NCBI GenBank assembly: GCA_010672925.1
Contig: JAAHFP010000006.1
Location: 115,503 to 179,502, forward strand
Length of the DNA stretch: 64,000 nt
Source of the DNA: Symploca sp. SIO1C2
GTDB lineage: Bacteria > Cyanobacteriota > Cyanobacteriia > Cyanobacteriales > Coleofasciculaceae
Direction: 5' to 3'
Shown: positions 52,999-62,332 of the stretch, one piece after another
How positions within the stretch are numbered: the first letter of the stretch is position 1
Layout of the letters: each line of letters begins with the position of its first letter
Position numbers and translations under genes: made by a program
The notes under the pieces: model-generated
What the model was told of the DNA's origin: nothing
What the model saw: the letters and a program-made list of their open reading frames with translations, nothing else
Database searches by the model: none

Positions 52999-53778
52999 GT
53001 AGGGTGGGCATTTATCAATGTCTTCAACAATTAAACAAAATTACCTATTGAGTGCCCACCAATTAAGATGGCGCGAGGATGAGCAGTTACCAGATTTTTT
53101 CTTTGGTGATGATGATCAGTTTTTCTGGAGATTGGGTAACTTAAAGCTAAGGCAGAGATAATTCTAGCCCAACAACTTATTATCAAACGAGCAACAAATA
53201 GCCTATCGGATTCGAGGAAGAAAAATTTTCCTCATAGTTCTGATTGTCACGACGGGATTAAGCCAATCCGCGTGAATATTTTGCTGTTTTTTTGTCAACA
53301 CATACAAGGTCAATAGGGTTTGAGATGCTTTCAAGCCCAGAGTTAGCAAATCTTGCAGGGTGGTCAAAATGAATATCTTTAATAATTGGACTGATAAATT
53401 ACCCATTGAGTGCCCACCAATTGGAATTAAGCGAGGATGAGCAGTTACCATATTTTTTGTTTGGTGATGATGATCAGTTTTTCTGGAAATTGGGTAACTT
53501 AAAGCTAAGGCAGAGATAATTCTAGCCCAACAACTTATTATCAAACGAGCAATAAATAACCTATCGGATTCGAGGAAAAAATTTTCCTCATCGTTCTGAT
53601 TGTCACGACGGGATAAGCCAATCCGCGTGAATATTTTGCTGGTTCTTTGTCTGCAAATACCAAGTCAATAGGGTTTGAGACGCCTTCAAGCCCAGAGTTA
53701 GCAAATCTTGCAGGGTGGTCAAAATGAATATCTTTAATAATTGGACTGATAAATTGCCCATTGAGTGCCCACCAATCC
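52999..53778. repeat. 355-bp tandem duplication, two full units and a partial third
   Basis: Unit starts AAATCTTG(C/T)AGGGTGG fall at 52999, 53355 and 53710. The first two units match along their whole length with scattered substitutions and small indels; the third ends after about 70 bp. Several minus-strand frames of 80-110 codons cross it and one plus-strand frame (53018-53161, LLSAHQLRWREDEQLP.FFFGDDDQFFW) is kept in both units apart from its start. I cannot assign coding function. This is most of the 52577-54114 gap; the last 340 bases show nothing. Confidence 0.85.
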
Positions 53779-54114
53779 CGATTCTGTAAGAGGGACAAAT
53801 AATGGTAAAATTTAGGCAACTAATAAATAACTTAAGCATCAAAAACTGCCCTATAGGATTAGGGCGAATTTGACATCGTAGTTGACCGAATTTAGGGTAG
53901 TTATTAGGACTAAACCTGTCCCTACAGTCCCTCTAAATATTTCTTACATATACAACAGGTATGACACATAACTGTTGCCAATAACAATGTGCAAAATTTT
54001 TGTAATTTTGCATATAACCTAATCTTTTGCCTGCTAATTCTCTTCGCAAAAGTCTTAAACGCAGGCAAGCAAACTACGCTGTAAAAATTGCATAATCCCA
54101 ATTACTTAATTATC

Positions 54115-57100
54115 ATGTCAAACCAGGAATCGCGAAACAAAGGCTATACTAAAGCCTCCAATTTACTTGCAAGAAATTGGACTCTATTAGTAGATAGCAA
54201 AATTAATCCCTTAATCCTAGGCATCTCAGTGGTAGGATTTTCGCTGCTGGATTGGGGACTATCTCTTCTACCTCCATCTAGATTAGTCAATTTAGAATCT
54301 CGCATTGCTACAGCCCAACAAATTACTGCAGCTAACGACGGTACAGGCACAATTGTTACCCAAAATGGAAATCAGTTTAATATCGACGGTGGCACTCACT
54401 CAGGGGCAAATCGGTTTCATAGTTTGGAGCAATTTGGATTAAATTCTGGTCAAATTGCCAATTTTATAGCTAATCCTCAGATTCACAATATCCTGGCGCG
54501 AGTCATCGGTGGCGATCCTTCAGTTATTAATGGTTTAATTCAGGTAACTGGTGGCAACTCTAACCTCTACTTGATGAACCCAGCAGGGGTGATCTTTGGT
54601 ACTGATGCCAGTTTAAATATTTCGGGTGATTTTACTACTACTACTGCCACTGGTATTGGCTTTGATGGAGATAATTGGTTCAATGCTTACGGTGACAACA
54701 ACTACCAAAATTTAACTGGTACTCCCAGTCAGTTCGCTTTTGATTGGACTCAACCAGGAAGTATTATTAATGCTGGTGAGTTGGCAGTAAAAACAGGGAA
54801 AGATTTAAACTTAATTGCTGGTACTGTGATTAATACTGGGCAGTTAAATGCTCCAGGAGGGAAGATTACTGTTGCAGCTGTACCAGGGGAAAGCGTGGTA
54901 CGGATTAGTAAAGAGGGACAGCTGCTGAGTTTGGAGGTGGAACCGCCAAGGGATATCAATGGACAACTGCTGCCGATAACACCTCTGGATTTGCCTTCTT
55001 TGCTCAATGGCACTGCTAGGAATGTCGAGACTCGATTGGTAGTTCAGCCGGATGGTACAGTACAACTGACAGGTTCTGGCTTCCGGGTAGAAAATGGTGA
55101 TGTGGTGGCTCAAGATGTGACAGCTGGTACAGCATTGCTGTGGGCTGACAAGATTTTGATGTTGGTGGAGAGTCAGTTACAAACCACTGGTAATCTGATT
55201 CTGTTAGCGCAAGATACTGTTTTTATTCGGGATAGTGAGGAGAATCCCTTTTTGGCTCAAGCAGGGGGCAATCTCTACATTCAGGGCAATCAGGCAATTG
55301 ATATTCTAGCCTTGAATCATCCCCAGACACCGTTCACTAGTGCTGGGGCTCTGGTCTTAATCAGTGATGGTAATATTTCTGGGGATGCTCACTTCAGCAG
55401 TGGCGGTAGTTTCCAGATACTCAACTTAGCAGGGGAACCGGGAAATTTTGTCAGTCTCGATGACCCGATTATCAGCGCTGACGGAGATGTTGTCTTTGGG
55501 GATTACACAGGTGTGTCACTGAAGATAGAAGCGACAGGTAGCATCCTTGGTGGCGATATCGAAATCACAGGACCGGACACAATAGGTATTCCCAATACAG
55601 ACCCACATTTCGATATTTTAACGACTAGTCGAGCACTAGTTTTACAAGCAGGAAAAACTCAGTTAGACAATCCTGCCAATGTCCCTCCCGGACAAATAAC
55701 GCCAGGGGGAACCTTCTTACCTATGGCAATTCCCGATTTGCCACCAGGTAGTATTCAGGTAGGAAGGATCAGAACTTGGTCTTTTAATGATGATGAACAT
55801 GGTGGTCCTGTAATTTTGCAAGCTACAGGGGACATTATGGCATTAGACATTATTACCATTTGGCAGGGTACAGCAATAGGTACTGGTAATGGTGGTGATA
55901 TTACTGTCGATGCTGGTGGTAATCTTACGATTAATAACGATGTCCTCTCATTTACTGACAATGGTTATGGTGGCAATATTACCCTGAATGCTGGGGGTAA
56001 TATTATTACAGATGACATACAATCCATCGGCACTGTTAAAGGTGGTGATATCAGTTTAACCAGTGGTGGCAGCATTAACACAACACGGCTTGATCTAGAT
56101 CCCTTAGCCACTCCAGGTCTTATACTATCCTGTTCTGGTATTGGTAATACCTGCAATAATGGTATCGGTGAGGGTGGTGATATAACAATCAACGCAGGCA
56201 CTGAGCTAATTACACAAACTATCAATGCCAATGGCCCTTTGGGTGGTGGAGATGTCAGGCTCACAAGTGACAGTGGTTCAATTATTCTCGGCGGTAGTAT
56301 TTTTACTGTTTCAGATCAAGCCAGTGGTGGCATAGTTGAACTGAGTGCTGACGGTAACATTACCATAGGTCGTGACCTAGACTCCCACGGTCAACAAGAG
56401 GGTGGAGATATTTTCCTTGAGAGTACTGGCGGCAGCATTGATACTACAGGTGGTATGGTTAATGCCACAGGTGGTGCTCATGGTGGTGATGTCACTTTCA
56501 TTGCCTCTGATGACATTAACACAGGTACTATCGGTATCTTCTTCGATACTGGTTTCAATCTTGATAGTGGGAATCTCACACTCCAAAGCAGCAATGGTAA
56601 CATCACCACTGGAGATCTGGATAATGCTGGCGATATCACGATAACGAGTAACGAAATTGACTTCGGCGGTACAGTAACAGGTACTGGTATCCTGACTTTG
56701 CAACCTGCCACTGCCAATCAAGACATCACTATTGGCAATCTCACTGACTCTGGTATTGGCACGTTGGACTTGTTAGACTCAGATATCGCTGCCTTACTCA
56801 ATGGCTTTTCTCAAATCATCATTGGTCGTGCTGATAGCACCGGCACTGTTACTCTTAATAATGGGGCGAATTTTAATGATCCTGTCAACATTGCTGGGGG
56901 TTCAACCTTAATTGGTCCAGAACAAAACACTGACTGGGAACTTACAGGTGCTAACGCAGGTAATCTCAATAATAATCAATTAACCTTCAACAATATTGAG
57001 AACTTAATTGGCGGCAGTTTAGACGACAACTTTGTTTTTGGTGATGGTGTTGAGTTCAATGGCAGCATCAATGATAAGGGAGGCACAGACAATTTTGATT

Positions 57101-60087
57101 TCTCCGCCTACAGTACTCCCCTGACTGTGAACCTCGATACCCTGGAAGCTGTAGGTATTGAACAAGTTATCGGTACAACTACTGCTAAGAGTACTTTAAT
57201 CGGAGCCAACACTGTCAATAGTTGGGAGATTACTAATCTTAACAAAGGCATACTTAATGGCACTCTCAACTTTACTGCCTTCAACAACCTCATTGGTGGC
57301 AGTTTAGACGACAGCTTTGTCTTTGGTGATGGTGTTGAGTTCAATGGCAGCATCAATGATAAGGGAGGCACAGACAATTTTGATTTCTCCGCCTACAGTA
57401 CTCCCCTAAGTGTGAACCTCGATACCCTGGGAGTAGTAGGTATTGAACAAATTATCGGTACAACTGCTGCTGAGAGTACCTTAATCGGAGCCAACACTGT
57501 CAATAGTTGGGAGATTACTAATCTTAACAAAGGCATACTCAATGGTACTCTCAACTTCACTGCCTTCAACAACCTCACAGGCGGCAATTTAAATGATACC
57601 ATTATCCTTAATGGCGGCAGTGTTAGCAGTATCGACGGCGGTGGAGGTAGCAATACTCTCGTTGGCGATAATACCACCAATACCTGGAATGTAACTGGTT
57701 CTGATACTGGTAACCTCAACGGTACAAATCATTTTACCCAAATTCAAAACCTCACCGGTGGTAGTTTAGATGATACCTTTATCTTCAATGGCGGCAATGT
57801 TGATAATATCAACGGCGGCTTGGGTAATCTGATCTTGAAAGGAGATGAGATTGACTTTGGTGGTAATGTCTCTGGTACAGGCAATCTGCTCATTGAGCTT
57901 TTAACGCCAACGCAATCAATTCAAATCGGTGGTATTGATAGTGATAGTAACAATATCCTCGACTTGACCAGCACAAAACTTAACCTACTACAAAATGGCT
58001 TTAGCTCGATCGCCATTGGCAATACGAACAACAGCGGTACAATTACCATAGCAGGAGACACAACTTTCTCTGACCCTGTTACCTTGCGCTCCAATTCAAT
58101 CAACTATAAAGCTGGCACTCTCACCGGAATAGACGACGCGACGATTACCTTACTAGCCAATCAAAACATTACTATTGGCGATATCCTTAATCCCGGTCGT
58201 GCGATCGCCATCACCAGTCTACAAGGTAACATCAATACTGGGACTCTTGATACTAGCTCAGCGGAAGCTAATGGTGGCAATGTCTTCCTGGACTCTTCAA
58301 GAGACATCGAAGTAGGCTCGATTAATGCCGAAGGAAGAACCAGCGGCGGCACAGTAGATATTACCACCCAAAGCTTCTTCCGCGCCACCGATACCTTCAC
58401 CGCTGCCGATGGCAATCAAGCCAGCATCTCTACCGTTGGCGGTAACAACAGTGGTGCCATCACCATCCGACATGGTGGAGATGGATTAATCCCCTTTGAT
58501 GTGGGAGATGCTACTACCAACGGTACAGAAGCAGCCATTACCAGTGGTGATTTTACTATTGGAGCTTTCCAATCCTTCCCTTTTACTCACAAAGAAGGCA
58601 ATATTCAGATTATTAGCACTCCGGCTCCCTCAATCAACTCGATTGATCTCATCCAACCATACCAATCTCTTACACCTCTAGTATCTGGAGAAATACCCCC
58701 TGTCATAGTAGACACGGTTGTCGAAGAACTCGAAACCAGATTCACCAATGAGTTTGAATATCATCTAGCTACCGGTGATACACCTATTGTCTCTCTAGAA
58801 ACTGCTCGCACCAAATTGCAAGAGATAGAACAAGCTATTGGTATCAAACCCGCCATTATTTATGCCTTCTTTGTCCCCACCAATGTCTCTGAAGGCAGGA
58901 TGCAGGAGGCAGAAGGCAGTCCCGATGAAAAAAAACTCACCACCGTGAATGAAATTCTCCGCGTCTCCGAGTCTCCGCGTCCCCGCGTCCCCGCGTCTTC
59001 GCGTCTTCGAGTTTCCGAGTCTCCGCGTCCCCGTGTCTCTTTTCAACCTCAACCTACAGACGAATTAGAACTAGTACTAGTTACTGGTGAAGGAGAACTC
59101 ATTCGACACCGAGTACGAGGAGCAACCCGGAAGCAAGTCCTACAAACTGTTCAATCATTCCGCTATGACATTACCAAGACCATCGATTCCACTGCCTACC
59201 AACCATCAGCACAACAACTATATCAGTGGCTGATTGCACCGTTAGAAGCCGACTTACAAGCTCAAGGAATTGAGAATCTTACCTTTATCCTAGAAACTGG
59301 CTTACGTTCTTTACCTCTGGCTGCTCTTCATGACGGTACTAGCTTCATTATCGAAAAATACAGCATCGGCTTAATGCCGACGCTCTCTCTTACCGATACT
59401 CGCTACGTCGGTGTCAATAATACCAAAATGTTAGCGATGGGTGCTGCCGAATTTACTGACCAAAATGCCTTACCCGGAGTGCCAATGGAATTATCCATCC
59501 TCACAGGGATATGGGAAGGCAAATCCTTCCTCAATGAAGAGTTTACCTTCAACCAGATCCAATCGGCTCGCAAGATCCAACCCTTTGGCATAGTTCACCT
59601 GGCTACCCACGGGGAATTTCTTCCTGGGAAGCTGAGCAACTCCTATATTCAATTGTGGGATACTAAACTGAAACTGGATCAAGTACGAGAGTTAGGATTC
59701 CATAACCCACCAGTAGAACTATTAGTTTTGAGTGCCTGTCGCACAGCTTTAGGAGACGCAGAAGCAGAGTTAGGATTTGCGGGATTAGCGGTGCTAGCAG
59801 GAGTCAAGTCAGCCTTAGGTAGTCTCTGGTATATCAGCGATCAAGGTACGCTGGGATTTATGAGCAACTTTTACCAGCAGTTGCGGGAAGCACCAATCAA
59901 AGCTGAAGCCTTGCGCCAAACCCAATTAGCCATGTTGCGAGGTGAAGTGCGCATAGAAAATGGCACACTAGTAAATAGCGATCTTTTTACTATCCCTTTA
60001 CCCCCAGAGTTACAAAAATTAGGAGATAAAGATTTAACCCATCCCTATTACTGGAGTGCGTTTACTTTGATTGGTAGCCCTTGGTAA
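54115..60087 (+). CDS. filamentous-haemagglutinin (TPS) protein fused to a C-terminal CHAT protease domain
   Basis: 1990 residues from ATG at 54115. An extended signal region with a hydrophobic helix ([21 protein letters not shown]) is followed by the TPS secretion domain ([16 protein letters not shown]... [24 protein letters not shown]; about 70-330) that is exported by a TpsB/Omp85 porin. Then a long beta-helix (to about 1600) with Gly/Asn/Thr-rich turns and two near-identical 95-residue units. A linker of tandem-repeat origin (about 1595-1645) precedes a CHAT (caspase HetF associated with TPRs) domain (about 1650-1990) with His1832 in HLATHGEF and Cys1875 in LSACRTALG. Predicted surface-exposed or secreted adhesin/filament carrying a cysteine-protease head. 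No TpsB partner is in the window. Confidence 0.93.
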   Translation: MSNQESRNKGYTKASNLLARNWTLLVDSKINPLILGISVVGFSLLDWGLSLLPPSRLVNLESRIATAQQITAANDGTGTIVTQNGNQFNIDGGTHSGANRFHSLEQFGLNSGQIANFIANPQIHNILARVIGGDPSVINGLIQVTGGNSNLYLMNPAGVIFGTDASLNISGDFTTTTATGIGFDGDNWFNAYGDNNYQNLTGTPSQFAFDWTQPGSIINAGELAVKTGKDLNLIAGTVINTGQLNAPGGKITVAAVPGESVVRISKEGQLLSLEVEPPRDINGQLLPITPLDLPSLLNGTARNVETRLVVQPDGTVQLTGSGFRVENGDVVAQDVTAGTALLWADKILMLVESQLQTTGNLILLAQDTVFIRDSEENPFLAQAGGNLYIQGNQAIDILALNHPQTPFTSAGALVLISDGNISGDAHFSSGGSFQILNLAGEPGNFVSLDDPIISADGDVVFGDYTGVSLKIEATGSILGGDIEITGPDTIGIPNTDPHFDILTTSRALVLQAGKTQLDNPANVPPGQITPGGTFLPMAIPDLPPGSIQVGRIRTWSFNDDEHGGPVILQATGDIMALDIITIWQGTAIGTGNGGDITVDAGGNLTINNDVLSFTDNGYGGNITLNAGGNIITDDIQSIGTVKGGDISLTSGGSINTTRLDLDPLATPGLILSCSGIGNTCNNGIGEGGDITINAGTELITQTINANGPLGGGDVRLTSDSGSIILGGSIFTVSDQASGGIVELSADGNITIGRDLDSHGQQEGGDIFLESTGGSIDTTGGMVNATGGAHGGDVTFIASDDINTGTIGIFFDTGFNLDSGNLTLQSSNGNITTGDLDNAGDITITSNEIDFGGTVTGTGILTLQPATANQDITIGNLTDSGIGTLDLLDSDIAALLNGFSQIIIGRADSTGTVTLNNGANFNDPVNIAGGSTLIGPEQNTDWELTGANAGNLNNNQLTFNNIENLIGGSLDDNFVFGDGVEFNGSINDKGGTDNFDFSAYSTPLTVNLDTLEAVGIEQVIGTTTAKSTLIGANTVNSWEITNLNKGILNGTLNFTAFNNLIGGSLDDSFVFGDGVEFNGSINDKGGTDNFDFSAYSTPLSVNLDTLGVVGIEQIIGTTAAESTLIGANTVNSWEITNLNKGILNGTLNFTAFNNLTGGNLNDTIILNGGSVSSIDGGGGSNTLVGDNTTNTWNVTGSDTGNLNGTNHFTQIQNLTGGSLDDTFIFNGGNVDNINGGLGNLILKGDEIDFGGNVSGTGNLLIELLTPTQSIQIGGIDSDSNNILDLTSTKLNLLQNGFSSIAIGNTNNSGTITIAGDTTFSDPVTLRSNSINYKAGTLTGIDDATITLLANQNITIGDILNPGRAIAITSLQGNINTGTLDTSSAEANGGNVFLDSSRDIEVGSINAEGRTSGGTVDITTQSFFRATDTFTAADGNQASISTVGGNNSGAITIRHGGDGLIPFDVGDATTNGTEAAITSGDFTIGAFQSFPFTHKEGNIQIISTPAPSINSIDLIQPYQSLTPLVSGEIPPVIVDTVVEELETRFTNEFEYHLATGDTPIVSLETARTKLQEIEQAIGIKPAIIYAFFVPTNVSEGRMQEAEGSPDEKKLTTVNEILRVSESPRPRVPASSRLRVSESPRPRVSFQPQPTDELELVLVTGEGELIRHRVRGATRKQVLQTVQSFRYDITKTIDSTAYQPSAQQLYQWLIAPLEADLQAQGIENLTFILETGLRSLPLAALHDGTSFIIEKYSIGLMPTLSLTDTRYVGVNNTKMLAMGAAEFTDQNALPGVPMELSILTGIWEGKSFLNEEFTFNQIQSARKIQPFGIVHLATHGEFLPGKLSNSYIQLWDTKLKLDQVRELGFHNPPVELLVLSACRTALGDAEAELGFAGLAVLAGVKSALGSLWYISDQGTLGFMSNFYQQLREAPIKAEALRQTQLAMLRGEVRIENGTLVNSDLFTIPLPPELQKLGDKDLTHPYYWSAFTLIGSPW
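57010..57579 (+). repeat. two 285-bp direct repeats within the haemagglutinin beta-helix
   Basis: 57010-57294 and 57295-57579 encode near-identical 95-residue units ([20 protein letters not shown]...). A third, diverged unit starts at 57580. Confidence 0.85.
58896..59042. repeat. compound 7-bp repeats inside the CHAT gene
   Basis: 58896-58920 is GGCAGGA/GGCAGAA class; then GGCAGTCCCGATGAAAAA and TCACCACC; then 58961-59042 CCGCGTC class. All in frame, in the linker before the CHAT domain. The first two parts recur, reverse complemented, at 62228-62297. Confidence 0.85.
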
Positions 60088-60224
60088 AATAGAGTGGTAT
60101 CAAATCCTGGTGCATCGGAATTATATAGCACACTGGCATTATGATTCCAGATTACATCATCAAAAATATATCATTCCAATGCTACCGGAAACGATATGAA
60201 ACACTCTTAGGCGATCGCTTCTCG

Positions 60225-60578
60225 TTAATGATCTACAGCCTCAATAGCAGCCGCCAGACGTTGCAAGGTTTTTGTTAGTTGTTCTAGTTCCTCAACTGAG
60301 CCATGTTGAGCTTCTGCTAGGGTTTGTACTGCATCGCTTAAAGCAAATATCTGGTAGCCCTGTTGTTGGATTTGGTGTCCTTGATGTTGCACTTGGACAG
60401 CAAGAGCATCCACTCGCTCAGTAAGACGCTCAATTGTCTCAGTGGTCATAAGTACCGCTTCTCCAATTTCTCCCACAATTGACTCTAAACGACTAATTCG
60501 CGCTTCTACGGCAAGGGATCCCCTATTGGCAGGAGTCGGTTGACTTTGAGCGTTTCCAAACTGGGCTTGTTGATTCAC
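60225..60578 (-). CDS. small coiled-coil protein
   Basis: 117 residues, start GTG at 60578 after AAGGA. After a polar 25-residue N-terminus nearly the whole protein is heptad-patterned (RISRLESIVGEIGEAVLMTTETIERLTERVDALAVQ... and a Gln-rich HQGHQIQQQGYQIF stretch). It probably forms a dimeric coiled coil. No catalytic motif; unknown function. It points toward the end of the CHAT gene. Confidence 0.7.
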   Translation of the reverse strand: MNQQAQFGNAQSQPTPANRGSLAVEARISRLESIVGEIGEAVLMTTETIERLTERVDALAVQVQHQGHQIQQQGYQIFALSDAVQTLAEAQHGSVEELEQLTKTLQRLAAAIEAVDH

Positions 60579-60627
60579 TTGTCCTTACACACACTGCATA
60601 TACTTGAACTCCGAGACTTAAGGTAGC

Positions 60628-60657
60628 TTGATTGGCAACCTTTGATTACGCTATAAT
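60628..60657 (+). promoter_or_regulatory. candidate sigma70-type promoter
   Basis: TTGATT at 60628-60633, 18-base spacer, TATAAT at 60652-60657, 32 bases before the ATG of the small gene at 60690. Confidence 0.5.
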
Positions 60658-60689
60658 TGTTAGTATACGAACTTATAAAAACTATCGTA

Positions 60690-60881
60690 ATGCCGTTTCG
60701 GAAAAATAACAAGATTGGAGCCAAAAAGTTTTTGAGCAAGCCCTTGGATGCTCAGCCTATCTGCTTTAAAGGATATCAAGGGCAGAAAGAACAACTCAAA
60801 ACCATTCCTAACTGGCAGGAACGGGTAAGGGATTTTATTGATGAGTTAATCCAGGAATCTACACAAAATGGCAAGGTTTGA
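60690..60881 (+). CDS. small basic hypothetical protein
   Basis: 63 residues from ATG at 60690. MPFRKNNKIGAKKFLSKPLD, then PICFKGYQGQKEQLKTIPNWQERVRDFIDELI. The pattern resembles short cyanobacterial proteins with FRKNN.LGAKK and W(Q/H)ERLR cores, often with a partner downstream. Here a 25-codon frame (60868-60945, MARFDHIWAEVRLPLPKM) starts inside its last codons and may be a truncated partner. Function unknown; conceivably an antitoxin or DNA-binding factor. Confidence 0.6.
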   Translation: MPFRKNNKIGAKKFLSKPLDAQPICFKGYQGQKEQLKTIPNWQERVRDFIDELIQESTQNGKV

Positions 60882-61106
60882 CCATATCTGGGCAGAAGTT
60901 AGGTTGCCGTTACCGAAGATGCGCCCACTTGCTCCTAATTTGTGATCACGGGGATGTAGAATGTCAGTGGCGGTAACTCAAGCAGTTAGCTATTCTAGCA
61001 ATTATACCGCTGACTACTATTTGTAGTTGTTTGTTGTTATTTTAAAATTCGGATTAACAATTAACAAATAACAGCTCAAAAGTACACAACTCACGATTGC
61101 TTAACG

Positions 61107-62081
61107 ATGTTTCTACTACTTACCCAGATACTGCTTTGGGGTCTCATCACCTACATTCTATACCGTTTACTTACTGAAGTAATCCCTAAACAGTACTTTA
61201 CCCTACTTGGGGCTTTGTTTCTGTTTGGCATCATTGCCTTGGCGTTCTTCTTTCCCAATGATCAACTGGTATCAGCAGCATGGAAAGTTATCTCGTTTCC
61301 CCTCAAGCCCTTGGGAGCTGCTATTGTGCTGTTGATTATTGCCCTGCGTCAGGGTCTAGCCAAGTCACAGAATTTGGTTGTAACAGCCATGGTGGTTCTA
61401 CTGATCTCCAGTATGCCATTTTTTGCAAATCTGCTAGCTCAACGCTCGGAAACCGTTGCTCAAACTGACCCAACAGCGCCAGCGCAAACAACGGGAGCAA
61501 TTGTTTTGTTAGGAAGGGGTTCGGCTCTCTCCCTTGGACAGACTCAGCTGAACAATACTGGTGACCTCGTCTTTTACACTTCTCAATTGTATCAGGCTTC
61601 GGGCAACCAACCCCTAGTGATTGTTAGCCCAGGGCGGAGCTTCAGCCCCCAAGGAAATCAAGACCAAACAGTTGTTGAGGCTAACGATATTGCCACCTTA
61701 CTTACCCAAGTAGGTGTTCCCAGAAGCCGTATCGTCACTGAGTCTAGTGGTCTAGATTTGCGAGGAAGAGCTAGAGAGATACGGAGGGTCTTACAAGAAC
61801 AAGGATTAGAGGGCACTTCAGTTACTGTAGTTTCACCAGGTTTCGGAAGTCGTATAGCCGGACAAGCCTTTAGTGATGCTGGAATTAATGTTATAGCTCA
61901 ACCTGCTGGCTTTTTTGGCTCTCGACCTGTAGCTGCCATCAATCGACTCCCTTCTCCCTTATCCTTTGTACCCTCGGAAGAAGCACTCACTCTTACTACA
62001 AGAGTTGTGGAAGAATTCCTGACCTCAATTTACTACGCCTTACGAGGTTCGCTTTCTGTCAATCCTGGGAACCTTGGTTGA
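61107..62081 (+). CDS. DUF218/YdcF-ElyC-like membrane protein
   Basis: 324 residues. Four hydrophobic segments (about 2-20, 32-50, 62-82, 90-110) precede a Rossmann-like domain (about 130-300) with GAIVLLGRGS, LVIVSPGR, the acidic-residue turn EANDIATLL and SRIVTESSGLDLRGRAREI, the pattern of DUF218 proteins such as ElyC/SanA/YdcF. These act in envelope or peptidoglycan and polysaccharide metabolism. A terminator follows 32 bp after the stop. Monocistronic. Confidence 0.88.
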   Translation: MFLLLTQILLWGLITYILYRLLTEVIPKQYFTLLGALFLFGIIALAFFFPNDQLVSAAWKVISFPLKPLGAAIVLLIIALRQGLAKSQNLVVTAMVVLLISSMPFFANLLAQRSETVAQTDPTAPAQTTGAIVLLGRGSALSLGQTQLNNTGDLVFYTSQLYQASGNQPLVIVSPGRSFSPQGNQDQTVVEANDIATLLTQVGVPRSRIVTESSGLDLRGRAREIRRVLQEQGLEGTSVTVVSPGFGSRIAGQAFSDAGINVIAQPAGFFGSRPVAAINRLPSPLSFVPSEEALTLTTRVVEEFLTSIYYALRGSLSVNPGNLG

Positions 62082-62112
62082 CTCATCAGTTCTACCGATT
62101 ATAACTTGTTTG

Positions 62113-62156
62113 AAATCCCTGAAATCACTATATGATAATGATTTCAGGGATTTTTG
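62113..62156 (+). terminator. rho-independent terminator
   Basis: AAATCCCTGAAATCA (62113-62127) pairs perfectly with 62139-62153 around an 11-base loop and is followed by TTTTTG. Ends the DUF218 transcript. Confidence 0.9.
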
Positions 62157-62227
62157 ATTGCTAGGAATGGTCATTCCTCTTTTTTCCTAATCTGAAAATA
62201 GGGAATAGGGAACAGCAGTGCTCCTAC

Positions 62228-62297
62228 TTTCATCACCTGGTGGTGAAAACATTTTTCATCGGGACTGCCTCCTGCCCCCTGCCTCCTGCCTTCATGC
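62228..62297. repeat. compound repeat shared with the CHAT gene linker
   Basis: Read on the minus strand: GGCAGGAGGCAGGGGGCAGG, then GGCAGTCCCGATGAAAAA, then TTCACCACC. The same order of blocks is coding in the haemagglutinin/CHAT gene at 58896-58945. Confidence 0.85.
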
Positions 62298-62332
62298 ACT
62301 GGGTATGAGTTAAAAAATGTTAAACTAATACC

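Noticed and set aside
53203-53842. Three minus-strand open frames of 79-113 codons in the tandem duplication
   Set aside because: Frames differ between the two repeat units and include indels, so conserved coding on this strand is not supported.
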